Below the pieces are notes generated by a model. The model made no database searches, was not told the origin of the DNA, and worked only from the letters and a program-made list of their open reading frames with translations. A program made the position numbers and the translations under genes. From DASUPK01 sp963815045 (GTDB lineage Bacteria; Actinomycetota; Thermoleophilia; Solirubrobacterales; 70-9), in assembly GCA_963815045.1 (NCBI GenBank), contig CAWFET010000002.1, positions 620,001-684,000 of the forward strand: a DNA stretch of 64,000 nucleotides. The letters run 5' to 3'. The first letter of the stretch is position 1, and every line of letters starts with the position of its first letter. Positions 53,429 through 62,082 of this stretch are shown here, piece by piece.

Positions 53429-55321
53429 GTGATGTACCTGCGCACACCCGAAGGTGAGCCCGAGCGGCGGACATCCCCGCTGGCTCTCCGGATCTCGATC
53501 CTCACCGGCCTGGCCGTGGCCATCTTCGCCGTGCTCTTCCTGCGCCTCTGGTACGTGCAGATCCTCTCCGGCGACAAGTTCCGGACGGAGGCCAATGACA
53601 ACCGGATCCGCGAGGTCCGGGTGCAGGCGCCCCGCGGCGACATCCTCGATCGCAACGGCAAGGTGATGGTCGCCAACCGAACGGAGCTCGCCGTCGAGGT
53701 GAGCCCCGAGGACCTGCCGCCGGCCGGCCCCGGCCGCTCGCGCGAGATGCATCAGCTGGCGACCGTCACCGGCATGACGCCGGTCGAGATCCACAAGGCC
53801 CTCCAGAGCCCCGAACGTGCCGCACCCGGTGGCCCGGTGGTGCTGAAGAAGGGGCTGGGAGTGAACAAGGTCTATTACCTGCGCGAGAACCAGTCGAGCT
53901 TCCCGGGCGTCAGCGTCCAGCGCGTCTTCGCCCGCGAGTACAAGGACGGCGACGTCGGCGCGCATCTCTTCGGCAATGTCGGCGAGGTGACCGCCGAGCA
54001 GCTCAAGGAGCCTCGCTACTCGGGCCTCCACCAGGGCGACACCGTGGGCCAGTCGGGGATCGAGTACGAGTACGACCGCTTCCTGCGCGGCAAGCCCGGA
54101 ACCGACCGCGTTCAGGTGGACGCGCTGGGGCGGCCGACGGCGCAGCTCCACGGGACCCCCGCGCAGGCGGGCGACGACGTCCGGCTGACGATCGACCAGG
54201 GCCTGCAGAGCTACGCCGAGGGGGCACTCGACTCGTTTGGACTGCCCGGGGCGTTCGTGGCGATGAACGCGCAGAACGGAGAGGTCTTGGCGATGGGGTC
54301 GTCGCCCACCTTCGACCCGTCGATCTTCACCCACCCGATCACCGAGAGCCAATACCACGCGCTCACGTCCAGGAAGACGGACGCTCCCCTGGCCAACCGC
54401 GCGATCCAGGGCCTCTACCCGACGGGATCCGCCTTCAAGATGATCACGGCGACCGCCGCCCTCCAGGACCACCTGATCGCGCCGAACACGATCTTCAACG
54501 ACACCGGCTCGCTCAAGATCGACGCGAACCAGACCCTGCACAACGCCGGCCATGCCATCAACGGCCCGGTCGACATGAGCGACGCGCTCAAGGTCTCCTC
54601 GGACATCTACTTCTACAACCTGGGCATGAAGGCCAAGGCGTCGAAGGGCGGCGGCATGATCCAGGACTGGGCGCGCAACTACGGGCTGGGGGAGAAGACC
54701 GGAATCGACCTGCCGGCCGAGGTCGACGGGCTGGTCCCGAACCCCGCCTGGCGCAACCGGCTCTACCACGAGCACCTCACCGACCGCCCCTGGACCGTGG
54801 GCGACAACATCAACCTTGCCGTCGGCCAGGGCGACCTGGAGGCCGACCCGCTGCAGATGGCGGTTGCCTACGCGGCCCTCGGCAATGGCGGGAGGGTCCT
54901 GACGCCGCACCTCGGGGACGACGTTGAGAGCGCCACGGGGCGCGTGATCGAGGACATCCGCCCGGGTCCGCGTCGCCAGCTCGACATCTCGCCGACGACC
55001 CGGGACACGATCATGAGCGGGCTGACCCGTGCGGCGATGGAGCCGGGCGGGACCTCCTATCCGGTCTTCGGGCACTTCCCCTTCGAGGTGGCCGGCAAGA
55101 CCGGAACCGCGCAGCGGCCGAACCAGCCCGACCAGTCCTGGTACATCGTCCTGGCGCCCGCCAAGAACCCGCAGATCGTGGTCGCGGTGACCCTCGAGCG
55201 AGGTGGATTCGGCGCCGATACGGCCGCGCCGGTGGCCGCCCGCATCCTCGAGCACTACTTCAAGCTGCCGATCACCCCCGCGGCCTCGAGCACGACGACC
55301 AGCGGCGGCACGCACGAGTGA
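53429..55321 (+). CDS. mrdA: Penicillin-binding protein 2, second copy
   Basis: A 630-residue class B transpeptidase, paralogue of the first copy, with all motifs intact: SxxK at Ser334-Lys337 (PTGSAFKMI), SSD in LKVSSDIYFYN and KTGT in VAGKTGTAQ. The pedestal reads RGDILDRNGKVMVANRTELA. It differs from copy 1 mainly in the pedestal and in an Ala/Ser/Thr tail. The start is GTG at 53429 followed by ATG. The two complete PBP2 genes could support different growth modes or redundancy. Its stop overlaps an 11-codon minicistron that runs up to the second rodA. Confidence 0.95.
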   Translation: MMYLRTPEGEPERRTSPLALRISILTGLAVAIFAVLFLRLWYVQILSGDKFRTEANDNRIREVRVQAPRGDILDRNGKVMVANRTELAVEVSPEDLPPAGPGRSREMHQLATVTGMTPVEIHKALQSPERAAPGGPVVLKKGLGVNKVYYLRENQSSFPGVSVQRVFAREYKDGDVGAHLFGNVGEVTAEQLKEPRYSGLHQGDTVGQSGIEYEYDRFLRGKPGTDRVQVDALGRPTAQLHGTPAQAGDDVRLTIDQGLQSYAEGALDSFGLPGAFVAMNAQNGEVLAMGSSPTFDPSIFTHPITESQYHALTSRKTDAPLANRAIQGLYPTGSAFKMITATAALQDHLIAPNTIFNDTGSLKIDANQTLHNAGHAINGPVDMSDALKVSSDIYFYNLGMKAKASKGGGMIQDWARNYGLGEKTGIDLPAEVDGLVPNPAWRNRLYHEHLTDRPWTVGDNINLAVGQGDLEADPLQMAVAYAALGNGGRVLTPHLGDDVESATGRVIEDIRPGPRRQLDISPTTRDTIMSGLTRAAMEPGGTSYPVFGHFPFEVAGKTGTAQRPNQPDQSWYIVLAPAKNPQIVVAVTLERGGFGADTAAPVAARILEHYFKLPITPAASSTTTSGGTHE

Positions 55322-55356
55322 TGCCGGCGGGATCCAACACGGCCTCTACCCTCTGA
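55321..55356 (+). other. Eleven-codon minicistron linking mrdA2 to rodA2
   Basis: An ATG at 55321 overlaps the mrdA2 stop (TGATG), and a TGA at 55354-55356 ends the frame two bases before the rodA2 ATG. Ribosomes finishing PBP2 could translate it and restart at rodA, preserving the coupling seen directly in copy 1. This is inferred only from the positions of starts and stops. Confidence 0.35.
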
Positions 55357-55358
55357 CC

Positions 55359-56561
55359 ATGGAGGCGGCACCACTCACACTCCGCCCGGAGCGCACTCGC
55401 CTAGGCGAGCGGCTGGGCTTCGCCTACTTCGACGGCATCCTCTTCGGCGCCGCCGTCGCGCTGATCGCGTTCAGTTGCTTTACCCTCGCGGTCGCGACGC
55501 CCAACGACGTGCCCGGCCAGCCGCTCTTCTTCGCCATGCGGCAGGGGATCTACGCACTGATCGGCGTCGCCCTCATGTTCGCAGTGGCCAAGATCGACTA
55601 CTCCCGCTTCCGCGAGATCCGCGTGGGCATCTACTCGCTGATGATCGGCTCGATCTGCCTCGTGCTGATGTTCGGCGCCGCGGCACGCGGCTCGCGCCGC
55701 TGGATCGAGCTTCCCTACTTCCGCTTCCAGCCCTCCGAGCTGGCCAAGCTGCTGCTCGTCGTCGCCCTTGCGGCGTTCGTGATCGAGCGCACCCGCCGCG
55801 GCACCCCGACGCGCCAGACCATCCGCATCCTGGCGCTCGGCCTCGCCCCGGCCGGACTCGTCTTCCTGCAACCCGACCTCGGCACGGGAATCGTGCTCGT
55901 GGTCATCACACTGACAATTCTTTTCCTCGCCGGGGTGCCCTGGTCGCACTTCGCGATCATCGGTGGCTTGGCGGCTTTTGCCGTCAGCTTCGTCCTCGTG
56001 ATCGCCCCGGCCACCGGCCTGCCCAGCCCGCTTCACGGCTATCAGCAGGACCGGCTCACTGCATTTCTGCATCCCAGCAACGACCCAAGCGATGCGAGCT
56101 ACCAGGTCAATCAGAGCGTGACTGCCATCGGATCCGGCGAGAAGACCGGACGTGGAGACAGCTCGACTCAGACCAAGCTCCTGTTCCTCCCCGAGCGGCA
56201 CACGGACTTCGTGTTCGCCGTGATCGGGGAGCGCTTCGGCTTCCTGGGAGCCGCATTCGTACTGTCCCTATACGCCCTGCTCATCTGGAGAATGCTGCGC
56301 ATTCCGACGCTCTCCAAGAACTTGTACGGGACCCTGATCGCCGGCGGCATCGCCGCCATGCTCATGTTCCAGATCCTTGTGAACGTGGGCATGACCCTCG
56401 GCGTCATGCCGGTTACCGGCATCACCCTGCCCCTCATGTCTTACGGGGGATCCTCGGTGCTTGCCACCTTCCTGGCGATCGGGCTCCTGCAGAGCATCCA
56501 CGCACAAGCGCGGCTCAATTCAGGTGAACGCAGCAGGGCGCCTATCCCACTGTTGCGCTGA
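55359..56561 (+). CDS. rodA: RodA SEDS glycosyltransferase, second copy
   Basis: A 400-residue SEDS polymerase, paralogue of the first rodA with long identical stretches (YQQDRLTAFLHPS, LLFLPERHTDF, GITLPLMSYGGSS). RGSRRWIELPYFRFQPSELA, QPDLGTGIVL and the loop carrying the catalytic Asp are intact. I chose the ATG at 55359; an in-frame upstream frame inside mrdA2 is filler. The C-terminus differs from copy 1 in a basic tail (ARLNSGERSRAP). The RNase E/G gene follows after 97 bases containing a structured leader. Confidence 0.95.
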   Translation: MEAAPLTLRPERTRLGERLGFAYFDGILFGAAVALIAFSCFTLAVATPNDVPGQPLFFAMRQGIYALIGVALMFAVAKIDYSRFREIRVGIYSLMIGSICLVLMFGAAARGSRRWIELPYFRFQPSELAKLLLVVALAAFVIERTRRGTPTRQTIRILALGLAPAGLVFLQPDLGTGIVLVVITLTILFLAGVPWSHFAIIGGLAAFAVSFVLVIAPATGLPSPLHGYQQDRLTAFLHPSNDPSDASYQVNQSVTAIGSGEKTGRGDSSTQTKLLFLPERHTDFVFAVIGERFGFLGAAFVLSLYALLIWRMLRIPTLSKNLYGTLIAGGIAAMLMFQILVNVGMTLGVMPVTGITLPLMSYGGSSVLATFLAIGLLQSIHAQARLNSGERSRAPIPLLR

Positions 56562-56568
56562 GCCACCT

Positions 56569-56637
56569 AGAGCACACCCACACCAACACCCAAATGCACG
56601 GACCCGTCAACGGCGGTCCGTCGCACTTGTGTGCTCT
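56569..56637 (+). promoter_or_regulatory. Nested-hairpin leader upstream of RNase E/G
   Basis: Between the rodA2 stop and the RNase start, AGAGCACAC (56569-56577) pairs perfectly with GTGTGCTCT (56629-56637). Inside it TGC plus ACGGACC (56595-56604) pairs with GGTCCGT and GCA (56615-56625). This closed structure ends 21 bases before the start codon. E. coli RNase E regulates its own mRNA through a structured 5' leader; a similar role here is inference. Confidence 0.55.
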
Positions 56638-56658
56638 GCTCGCGCAGAAAGGAACCAC

Positions 56659-58536
56659 ATGAAGAAGAACATCCTCGTCAGCGTCGATCGCGGTGAAACC
56701 CGCGTCGCCGTGCTCGAGGCGAAGGGCAGCCCCAAGGAGGGCAAGCGCCCCAAGAAGGCTGCCCCAACCAACGAATGGAAGGTCGCCGAGCTCTACGTAG
56801 AGCGCCGTGGCCGCCGCTCGATCGTCGGCAACGTCTACAAGGGCAAGGTCGACAACGTGCTGCCCGGCATGGAGGCCGCGTTCGTCGACATCGGCCTGGA
56901 GCGAAACGGCTTCCTCCATGTCGACGAGATCGTCCTCCCGGACGGCAAGGCCGTCCCGAAGCGCGGCCGCGGCCGCGGCCGCCGGATCGACGAGCTGATC
57001 AAGCCCGGCCAGGAGATCATCGTCCAGGTCGTCAAGGACCCGCTGAAGACCAAGGGCGCTCGGCTCTCCATGCAGCTCTCGATCGCCGGCCGCTATCTGG
57101 TCTACATGCCGCAGGGAGGCGGCATCGGCGTGTCGAAGCGCCTGCCCGACGGCGAGCGAACCCGCCTCCGCAAGCTGATCGACAAGGTCGATATCGGCAA
57201 GGGGGGCGCGATCGTCCGCACCGCCGCCCAGGGCGCGAAGAAGGAGGACTTCGTTCGCGAGATCTCCTACCTGCACCGCCTCAACGAGGTCGTTCAGGAG
57301 CGGGCGGAGAAGTCCGAGGTCGGCCACATGGTCTTCCAGGAGGCCGATCTCTCGATCCGAGTCGTCCGAGACGTCCTCGTCGAGGAGTTCGAGGGCGCGG
57401 TGATCGACGACCCCAAGCAGCACGAGCGCGTCACCAAGTTCCTGCAGCGCACGGCCCCCGAGCTCGCGGAGCGGGTGGAGCTCTACAAGGGCAAGCCACC
57501 CCTGCTCGAGAAGTGGGACGTCGAGAAGGCGTTCGACTCGGTGCTCTCGCGCCGCGTCGACCTCCCCTCCGGCGGCTACCTCATGATCGACTACGCCGAA
57601 GCCCTGACCGTGATCGACATCAACACCGGCAGCTTCACCGGCAAGGGCAAGGGCCGGCTCGAGGACACGATCACGAAGGTGAACGTCGAGGCCGCCGAGG
57701 AGGTCGTGCGCCAGCTGCGCATGCGCGACATCGGCGGGATCATCGTCATCGACTTCATCGACATGGCGCGGGCACGGAACCGCGACCAGGTGCTGAAGAC
57801 GCTGCGCAGCGCTCTGGACGAGGACAGGACCAAGACCTATGTGGTCGAGGTCTCGCCGCTCGGGCTCGTCGAGATGACGCGTCAGAACGTCACGGACGGC
57901 GTTCGCGAGATCCTCACCAAGCGCTGCCCGACCTGCGACGGCGAGGGTGTCGTCAGCTCCGAGGAGACCGTGGCGATCACGATCGTCCGCAAGCTCGAGG
58001 AGCTGGTTGAGGAGCAGCCCGACCCGGAGGCGTATCTCATCCGGGTCAACCCCAGCGTCGCGGCTGAGCTGATCTCACCCGGTTCGGGCCTCACCGATCT
58101 CGAGGAGGAGACCGGCAAGCGCTTCCACTTCGAGGGCGGCGACGCTCTGTCGCTCGACACGTTCCACGTGGTCGAGACGGGCAATCGCGAGGAGATCGAG
58201 CAGCGGGCCCTGCCGTTCCAGGTCGGTGAGGAGGTGCTCGTCTCGATCGAGGAGCCGCACATGTACAACGTCGACGACGCCGTCGCGCGCGTCGACTCCT
58301 ACATCGTCAGCGTCACCGGGGCCGGACCGCACGTGGGTGAGCAGCGCATGGTGCGGATCGAGAGCGTCGGGCGCTCCGCGGCGACCGCTGCCCTGCTCGA
58401 TTCCGACGGAAACGTGGTGGAGGCCGGTGCCAATGGAGATGGCGGCGAGAAGCTAGAATCCTCGGCCTCCGGCGGGCGCCGTCGTCGCGGAAGCAGAGGC
58501 GGCAGGCGACGTTCCCGCACTCCCAGCAAGGACTGA
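56659..58536 (+). CDS. rng: Ribonuclease E/G family endoribonuclease
   Basis: A 625-residue Rne/Rng-type RNase acting in rRNA maturation and mRNA decay. The S1 domain is at about 40-130 (VGNVYKGKVDNVLPGMEAAF, VDIGLERNGFLH). The catalytic domain has the 5' sensor and the DNase-I-like Mg2+ site (IDINTGSFTGKGKGRLEDT; DFIDMARARNRDQV). The zinc-link Cys pair is in KRCPTCDGEG. The C-terminal 30 residues form a basic Arg/Ser/Gly tail (GRRRRGSRGGRRRSR), which may bind RNA. The ATG at 56659 follows GAAAGGAA. It is of RNase G-like length, without the long scaffold of E. coli RNase E. Confidence 0.94.
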   Translation: MKKNILVSVDRGETRVAVLEAKGSPKEGKRPKKAAPTNEWKVAELYVERRGRRSIVGNVYKGKVDNVLPGMEAAFVDIGLERNGFLHVDEIVLPDGKAVPKRGRGRGRRIDELIKPGQEIIVQVVKDPLKTKGARLSMQLSIAGRYLVYMPQGGGIGVSKRLPDGERTRLRKLIDKVDIGKGGAIVRTAAQGAKKEDFVREISYLHRLNEVVQERAEKSEVGHMVFQEADLSIRVVRDVLVEEFEGAVIDDPKQHERVTKFLQRTAPELAERVELYKGKPPLLEKWDVEKAFDSVLSRRVDLPSGGYLMIDYAEALTVIDINTGSFTGKGKGRLEDTITKVNVEAAEEVVRQLRMRDIGGIIVIDFIDMARARNRDQVLKTLRSALDEDRTKTYVVEVSPLGLVEMTRQNVTDGVREILTKRCPTCDGEGVVSSEETVAITIVRKLEELVEEQPDPEAYLIRVNPSVAAELISPGSGLTDLEEETGKRFHFEGGDALSLDTFHVVETGNREEIEQRALPFQVGEEVLVSIEEPHMYNVDDAVARVDSYIVSVTGAGPHVGEQRMVRIESVGRSAATAALLDSDGNVVEAGANGDGGEKLESSASGGRRRRGSRGGRRRSRTPSKD

Positions 58537-58549
58537 CGAACCAGAGACC

Positions 58550-58936
58550 ATGGCCAGCTACGCAGTCATAGAGACAGGCGGCAAGCAGTACCGCGTCGAG
58601 AAGGGCTCGACCCTCCTCGTCGATCGCCTGACCGCGAAGGAGGGCGACAAGGTGGACCTCCGCCCGGTCGCGTTCCGCGACAAGGAGATGGTGCTCGGCA
58701 AGGACCTCGAGAAGGTCAAGGTCGATGCCAAGGTGGTCGGTCACGAGCGCGGGCCCAAGATCCGGGTCTTCAAGTACCGGGCGAAGAAGGGCTACCGCAA
58801 GCGCGCCGGCCACCGCTCCGAGCTGACCCGCCTGGAGGTCACCGACGTGAAGATGCTGGCGCGGAAGCCGGCGGGCACGAAGACCGCCGCTGCACCGGCA
58901 GCGAAGAAGGAGGAGGAAGCCGCAGATGGCTCATAA
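58550..58936 (+). CDS. rplU: 50S ribosomal protein L21
   Basis: A 128-residue L21 that binds 23S rRNA. MASYAVIETGGKQYRVEKG and KIRVFKYRAKKGYRKRAGHR are signatures. The last 25 residues are an Ala/Lys/Glu extension (AAAPAAKKEEEAADGS) beyond the normal fold of about 103 residues. It overlaps rpmA by 11 bases and lies 13 bases after the RNase gene. Confidence 0.97.
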   Translation: MASYAVIETGGKQYRVEKGSTLLVDRLTAKEGDKVDLRPVAFRDKEMVLGKDLEKVKVDAKVVGHERGPKIRVFKYRAKKGYRKRAGHRSELTRLEVTDVKMLARKPAGTKTAAAPAAKKEEEAADGS

Positions 58937-59180
58937 GAAGGGACTCGGATCGAGCCGGAACGGCCGCGACTCCAACCCCAAGTTCCTGGGCGTCAAGGTC
59001 TTCGCCGGCCAGGCGGTGAACGGCGGCGAGATCATCGTGCGCCAGCGTGGCACGCGCTTCCGGCCCGGCGACGGCGTCGGCCTCGGCCGCGACCACTCGA
59101 TCTACGCGACGCGCCCCGGGGTCGTCCAGTTCAGCACCGGCCGCCGCGGCCGCACGATCTCGGTCGTCGAAGCCGAGTAG
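58926..59180 (+). CDS. rpmA: 50S ribosomal protein L27
   Basis: An 84-residue L27 whose N-terminal tail reaches the peptidyl-transferase centre: MAHKKGLGSSRNGRDSNPK, then GGEIIVRQRGTRFRPGDGVG. No cleavable extension of the Firmicutes type is present. It overlaps rplU by 11 bases and is followed by a terminator hairpin. Confidence 0.97.
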   Translation: MAHKKGLGSSRNGRDSNPKFLGVKVFAGQAVNGGEIIVRQRGTRFRPGDGVGLGRDHSIYATRPGVVQFSTGRRGRTISVVEAE

Positions 59181-59196
59181 CCACGCCTGACCCTGG

Positions 59197-59227
59197 ACCG
59201 GCTGTCCCGCAGCTTTGGACAGCCGGT
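59197..59227 (+). terminator. Terminator hairpin after rpmA
   Basis: A perfect 11-base stem, ACCGGCTGTCC (59197-59207) with GGACAGCCGGT (59217-59227), surrounds a 9-base loop 17 bases after the rpmA stop. There is no T-run. It separates the ribosomal operon from the next gene. Confidence 0.7.
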
Positions 59228-59266
59228 AGGTAGGCACGCTCTGCGGGTCGGCGTACCTTGCCGGGC

Positions 59267-60037
59267 ATGGCGGCACCGCTGATCGGCGTCACGACTTCGG
59301 AGGTCCGTCTTGCGGAGGAGGTCCATCGCGCGGCGGAGGGGGAGCCGCCGCGCCCGGAGATGGCGCTCGGGCTCACCTATCTGAAGGCGATCGAGCGCGC
59401 GGGTGGCGTCCCTGTGGCCATCCCGCCGCTTGGGCCTGAGGCGGTCACGCCGCTGGTCGAGCGGCTCAGCGGCCTCTGTCTCTCGGGTGGACCTGACATC
59501 CATCCCTCCGCCTACGGTGCCGATGCGCACCCGGCTCTCGGACCCACCTGGCGGGAGCTCGACCTGGCCGAGATCGCCCTGACGCGGGCCGCCGACCGGC
59601 GCGGCCTGCCGATTCTTGCGATCTGCCGCGGTGCCCAGGCCCTGAACGTCGCCCGGCGCGGAACCCTCTTCCAGCATCTGCCGGAGGAGGGGGCCGAGGT
59701 CGACCACCGCCCCGGCGACTACGGGCCCGATGTCGCCCATTCCGTCGAGATCGAGCCGGACAGCCTGCTCGCCGAGGCGCTGGGCGCCACGAAGCTCGAC
59801 GTGCCCTCCTACCACCACCAGGCCGCGGACGAGCTCGGCCGGGAGCTTCGCGCTGTGGCCTGGTCGCCGGACGGCGTGGTCGAGGGGATCGAGGCGATCA
59901 ACCGCGACTTCCTGATCGGCGTGCAGTGGCACGCCGAGGGCGACACCCCCGAGAACGCCCGGCTCTTCCGCAGCTTCGTCAAGGCGGCCCAACGCCATGA
60001 CGCGGCCCGGGCCGATCGGATCCCGGTGCCCGCTTAG
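59267..60037 (+). CDS. Class I glutamine-amidotransferase-like hydrolase (peptidase C26, PuuD-like)
   Basis: A 256-residue protein of the gamma-glutamyl-gamma-aminobutyrate hydrolase family. It starts PLIGVTTSEVR, has the oxyanion region CLSGGPDIHPSAYG, the nucleophile Cys in ILAICRGAQALNVA, and the catalytic His/Glu in IGVQWHAEGDTPEN. These enzymes cleave gamma-glutamyl bonds, as in putrescine degradation. No other polyamine genes are nearby, so the actual substrate is open. I chose the ATG at 59267; an in-frame ATG lies nine bases upstream. Confidence 0.9.
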   Translation: MAAPLIGVTTSEVRLAEEVHRAAEGEPPRPEMALGLTYLKAIERAGGVPVAIPPLGPEAVTPLVERLSGLCLSGGPDIHPSAYGADAHPALGPTWRELDLAEIALTRAADRRGLPILAICRGAQALNVARRGTLFQHLPEEGAEVDHRPGDYGPDVAHSVEIEPDSLLAEALGATKLDVPSYHHQAADELGRELRAVAWSPDGVVEGIEAINRDFLIGVQWHAEGDTPENARLFRSFVKAAQRHDAARADRIPVPA

Positions 60038-60082
60038 GCCCGGACCCTGGCAATCGGCCGAAGGGCGCGTTAGGTTGGCGCC

Positions 60083-62047
60083 GTGATGCGCCGACTCCGA
60101 TGGTCGGCCGCGTGCCTCGTCCTCACCGCGTCCGCCTCGCTCAACCTCACGGCAAGCGCCGTCGCCGACACATCCCCCGGTCAGCAGGCGCTTGTGGCGG
60201 CCTACTCGCCGCACCTGATGCTTCGCGAGCAGACGGATAGGAGCAACTGCAACACGCGCGAGGAGCAGTACGGCCCGCCGACCACGGTGGACGTCGTGCT
60301 CGGCAACCCCGCCGTGAAGCTCGTCCACTACGTGGGCGGCAGGGACGTCCCCGTCAAGAAGGCCCCGACGGCGCGTGACGTGGCCGGGCTCGGCGACGAC
60401 TTCTACCTCGACCTGCCGGGAGATCCACTCGACGTCAGGTGCCCGAAGGTGGGGAGCTACGCAACCGACTTCAAGGCACTGCGGGCACAGGGCAGGGCGC
60501 CGGCGATCACCTACGCCCACATCGCCACGGAGCCCGGTTACTCCGGGCTGGTCGTGCAGTACTGGTTCTTCTACTACTTCAACCAGTTCAACGACGTGCA
60601 CGAGGGCGACTGGGAGGGGATGCAGATCTCCTTCGACGCGGACACGCCCGCCGAGGCGCTGCAGCAGGGCCCTTCGCAGATTGCGCTCTTCCAGCACGCC
60701 GGAGGCGAGCGCGCGGACTGGGAGGACAGCAAGGTGCAGAAGGACGGCACGCATCCGGTCGTCTATCCGGCGGCCGGTTCCCACGCGACCTTCTACGACA
60801 ACGCGATCTACATCCAGAACGGCTCGCACGGCTCGGGCGTCGGCTGTGACGACACGCAGGACCCGAACGTCCGATTCGATCCGCGGCCGGTGGTCATCCC
60901 GACCGCGGCGGCGCCGGGCAGCGAGTTCCAGTGGCTGACCTTCCTCGGCCACTGGGGGCAGCGGGAGAAGGGCTTCAACAACGGGCCGCAGGGGCCGACC
61001 ACCAAGAAGCAGTGGCTCCGCCCCTTCACCTGGATGGGCGGCATCCGCCAGGGCAGCCCGCGACTGCCGGGCGGGGCGGTGCTCGGGCCCGCCGCCAGCA
61101 CCGCGTTCTGCGGCGCGATCGAGGGCGTGTCCGAGTTCATCAACCTCGAGGCGAAGAGCACGCTCGGCGCGATCGGGCTGGGGATCGCCCTGCTCCTGCT
61201 GATCCTGGTGCCGCCCCTGTTCACCCGCTGGCGCCCGGTGGACATCTCCACTCTGCGGCACCAGTGGGCCGTCGGCCAGCTCCTGCGCGGCGCCCGCCAG
61301 CTCTACGGCCGGCATTGGCGCACCATGCTCGCAATCGCGCTGTCCGGCTTCGTGATCCTGGCGGCCATTCAGGGGGCGCAATACGTCTTCACGCAGCTCG
61401 CCGGCAGCGGCGACGTCCGGATCCATCCGTTCGGACTGACGCTCGAGTTCAACGGCTCGTTCGGGGGATTGGCCTACCCGATCGGCTCCGCGCTCGTCTC
61501 CGGAGCGGTCGTCGCCTTCGTCCACCAGCGCGAGCAGGGGAAGGAGGTCGGCGCCCTCGCGGGCTACCGGGAGATCTGGGGCAAGCTCTGGCGCGTCGTC
61601 GGGGCCCAGCTGCTGGTCTGGTTCTTCCTCGCCCTCATGGTCGTCACCGTCATCGGGATCCCGTTCGCCGCCTACTTCTACGTCGCCTGGCAGTTCGTTC
61701 AGCAGGAGATCCTGTTCGAGGATCGCTCCATCCGGGAGTCGCTGCGCCGCAGTCACGCACGTGTCCGGGGCCACTGGTTGCGCACCCTCGTGGTCACCGC
61801 GATCCTCGCGCTGATCGGGGTCGTCATCGGCCCCGTGCTCGGCTTCTTCCTGATCTTCGCCAACCTCTCGGCCGTGCTCGTCAACCTGGTCGGGTCGATC
61901 ATCTACGCGCTGGTGTTCCCGTACGTCGCGCTGGGGCGGACGCTGCTCTACCTGGACCTCTGTTCGCGCGAGGAGGCGGAGGAGGCCGCGGGGCTCACCC
62001 GGCGGCACTGGTTCTCGCGGCCCCGGCCCGCGACTGAGACCGGCTAG
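60083..62047 (+). CDS. Vps62-like extracellular domain fused to multi-helix membrane domain
   Basis: A 654-residue two-part protein. After a signal sequence (LVLTASASLNLTASAVA) come about 300 residues resembling Vps62/DUF946 proteins: VQYWFFYYFNQFNDVHEGDW, then EGMQISFD, VYPAAGSHATFYD and the cysteine pair in GVGCDD. A helix near residue 365 leads to a cytoplasmic linker, then a C-terminal domain with about five helices resembling the membrane part of glycerophosphodiester phosphodiesterase-like proteins (VTVIGIPFAAYFYVAWQFVQ, QEILFEDRSIRESLRRSHAR). The start is GTG at 60083 followed by ATG. The function is unknown; obgE follows 35 bases later. Confidence 0.75.
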   Translation: MMRRLRWSAACLVLTASASLNLTASAVADTSPGQQALVAAYSPHLMLREQTDRSNCNTREEQYGPPTTVDVVLGNPAVKLVHYVGGRDVPVKKAPTARDVAGLGDDFYLDLPGDPLDVRCPKVGSYATDFKALRAQGRAPAITYAHIATEPGYSGLVVQYWFFYYFNQFNDVHEGDWEGMQISFDADTPAEALQQGPSQIALFQHAGGERADWEDSKVQKDGTHPVVYPAAGSHATFYDNAIYIQNGSHGSGVGCDDTQDPNVRFDPRPVVIPTAAAPGSEFQWLTFLGHWGQREKGFNNGPQGPTTKKQWLRPFTWMGGIRQGSPRLPGGAVLGPAASTAFCGAIEGVSEFINLEAKSTLGAIGLGIALLLLILVPPLFTRWRPVDISTLRHQWAVGQLLRGARQLYGRHWRTMLAIALSGFVILAAIQGAQYVFTQLAGSGDVRIHPFGLTLEFNGSFGGLAYPIGSALVSGAVVAFVHQREQGKEVGALAGYREIWGKLWRVVGAQLLVWFFLALMVVTVIGIPFAAYFYVAWQFVQQEILFEDRSIRESLRRSHARVRGHWLRTLVVTAILALIGVVIGPVLGFFLIFANLSAVLVNLVGSIIYALVFPYVALGRTLLYLDLCSREEAEEAAGLTRRHWFSRPRPATETG

Positions 62048-62082
62048 AGCCCGTCGCAACCGCATCCGGCTACCTTCGCGCC

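Noticed and set aside
53399..55315. Long antisense frames opposite both PBP2 genes
   Set aside because: No recognisable domain, and they parallel each other only because the sense genes are paralogous.
59102..62065. Very long antisense open frame (nearly 1000 codons) opposite the C26 hydrolase and Vps62-like genes
   Set aside because: Its product is Arg/Asp/Gly/Leu filler without domains. Such frames arise mechanically opposite GC-rich codons, and the plus strand has clear gene families.
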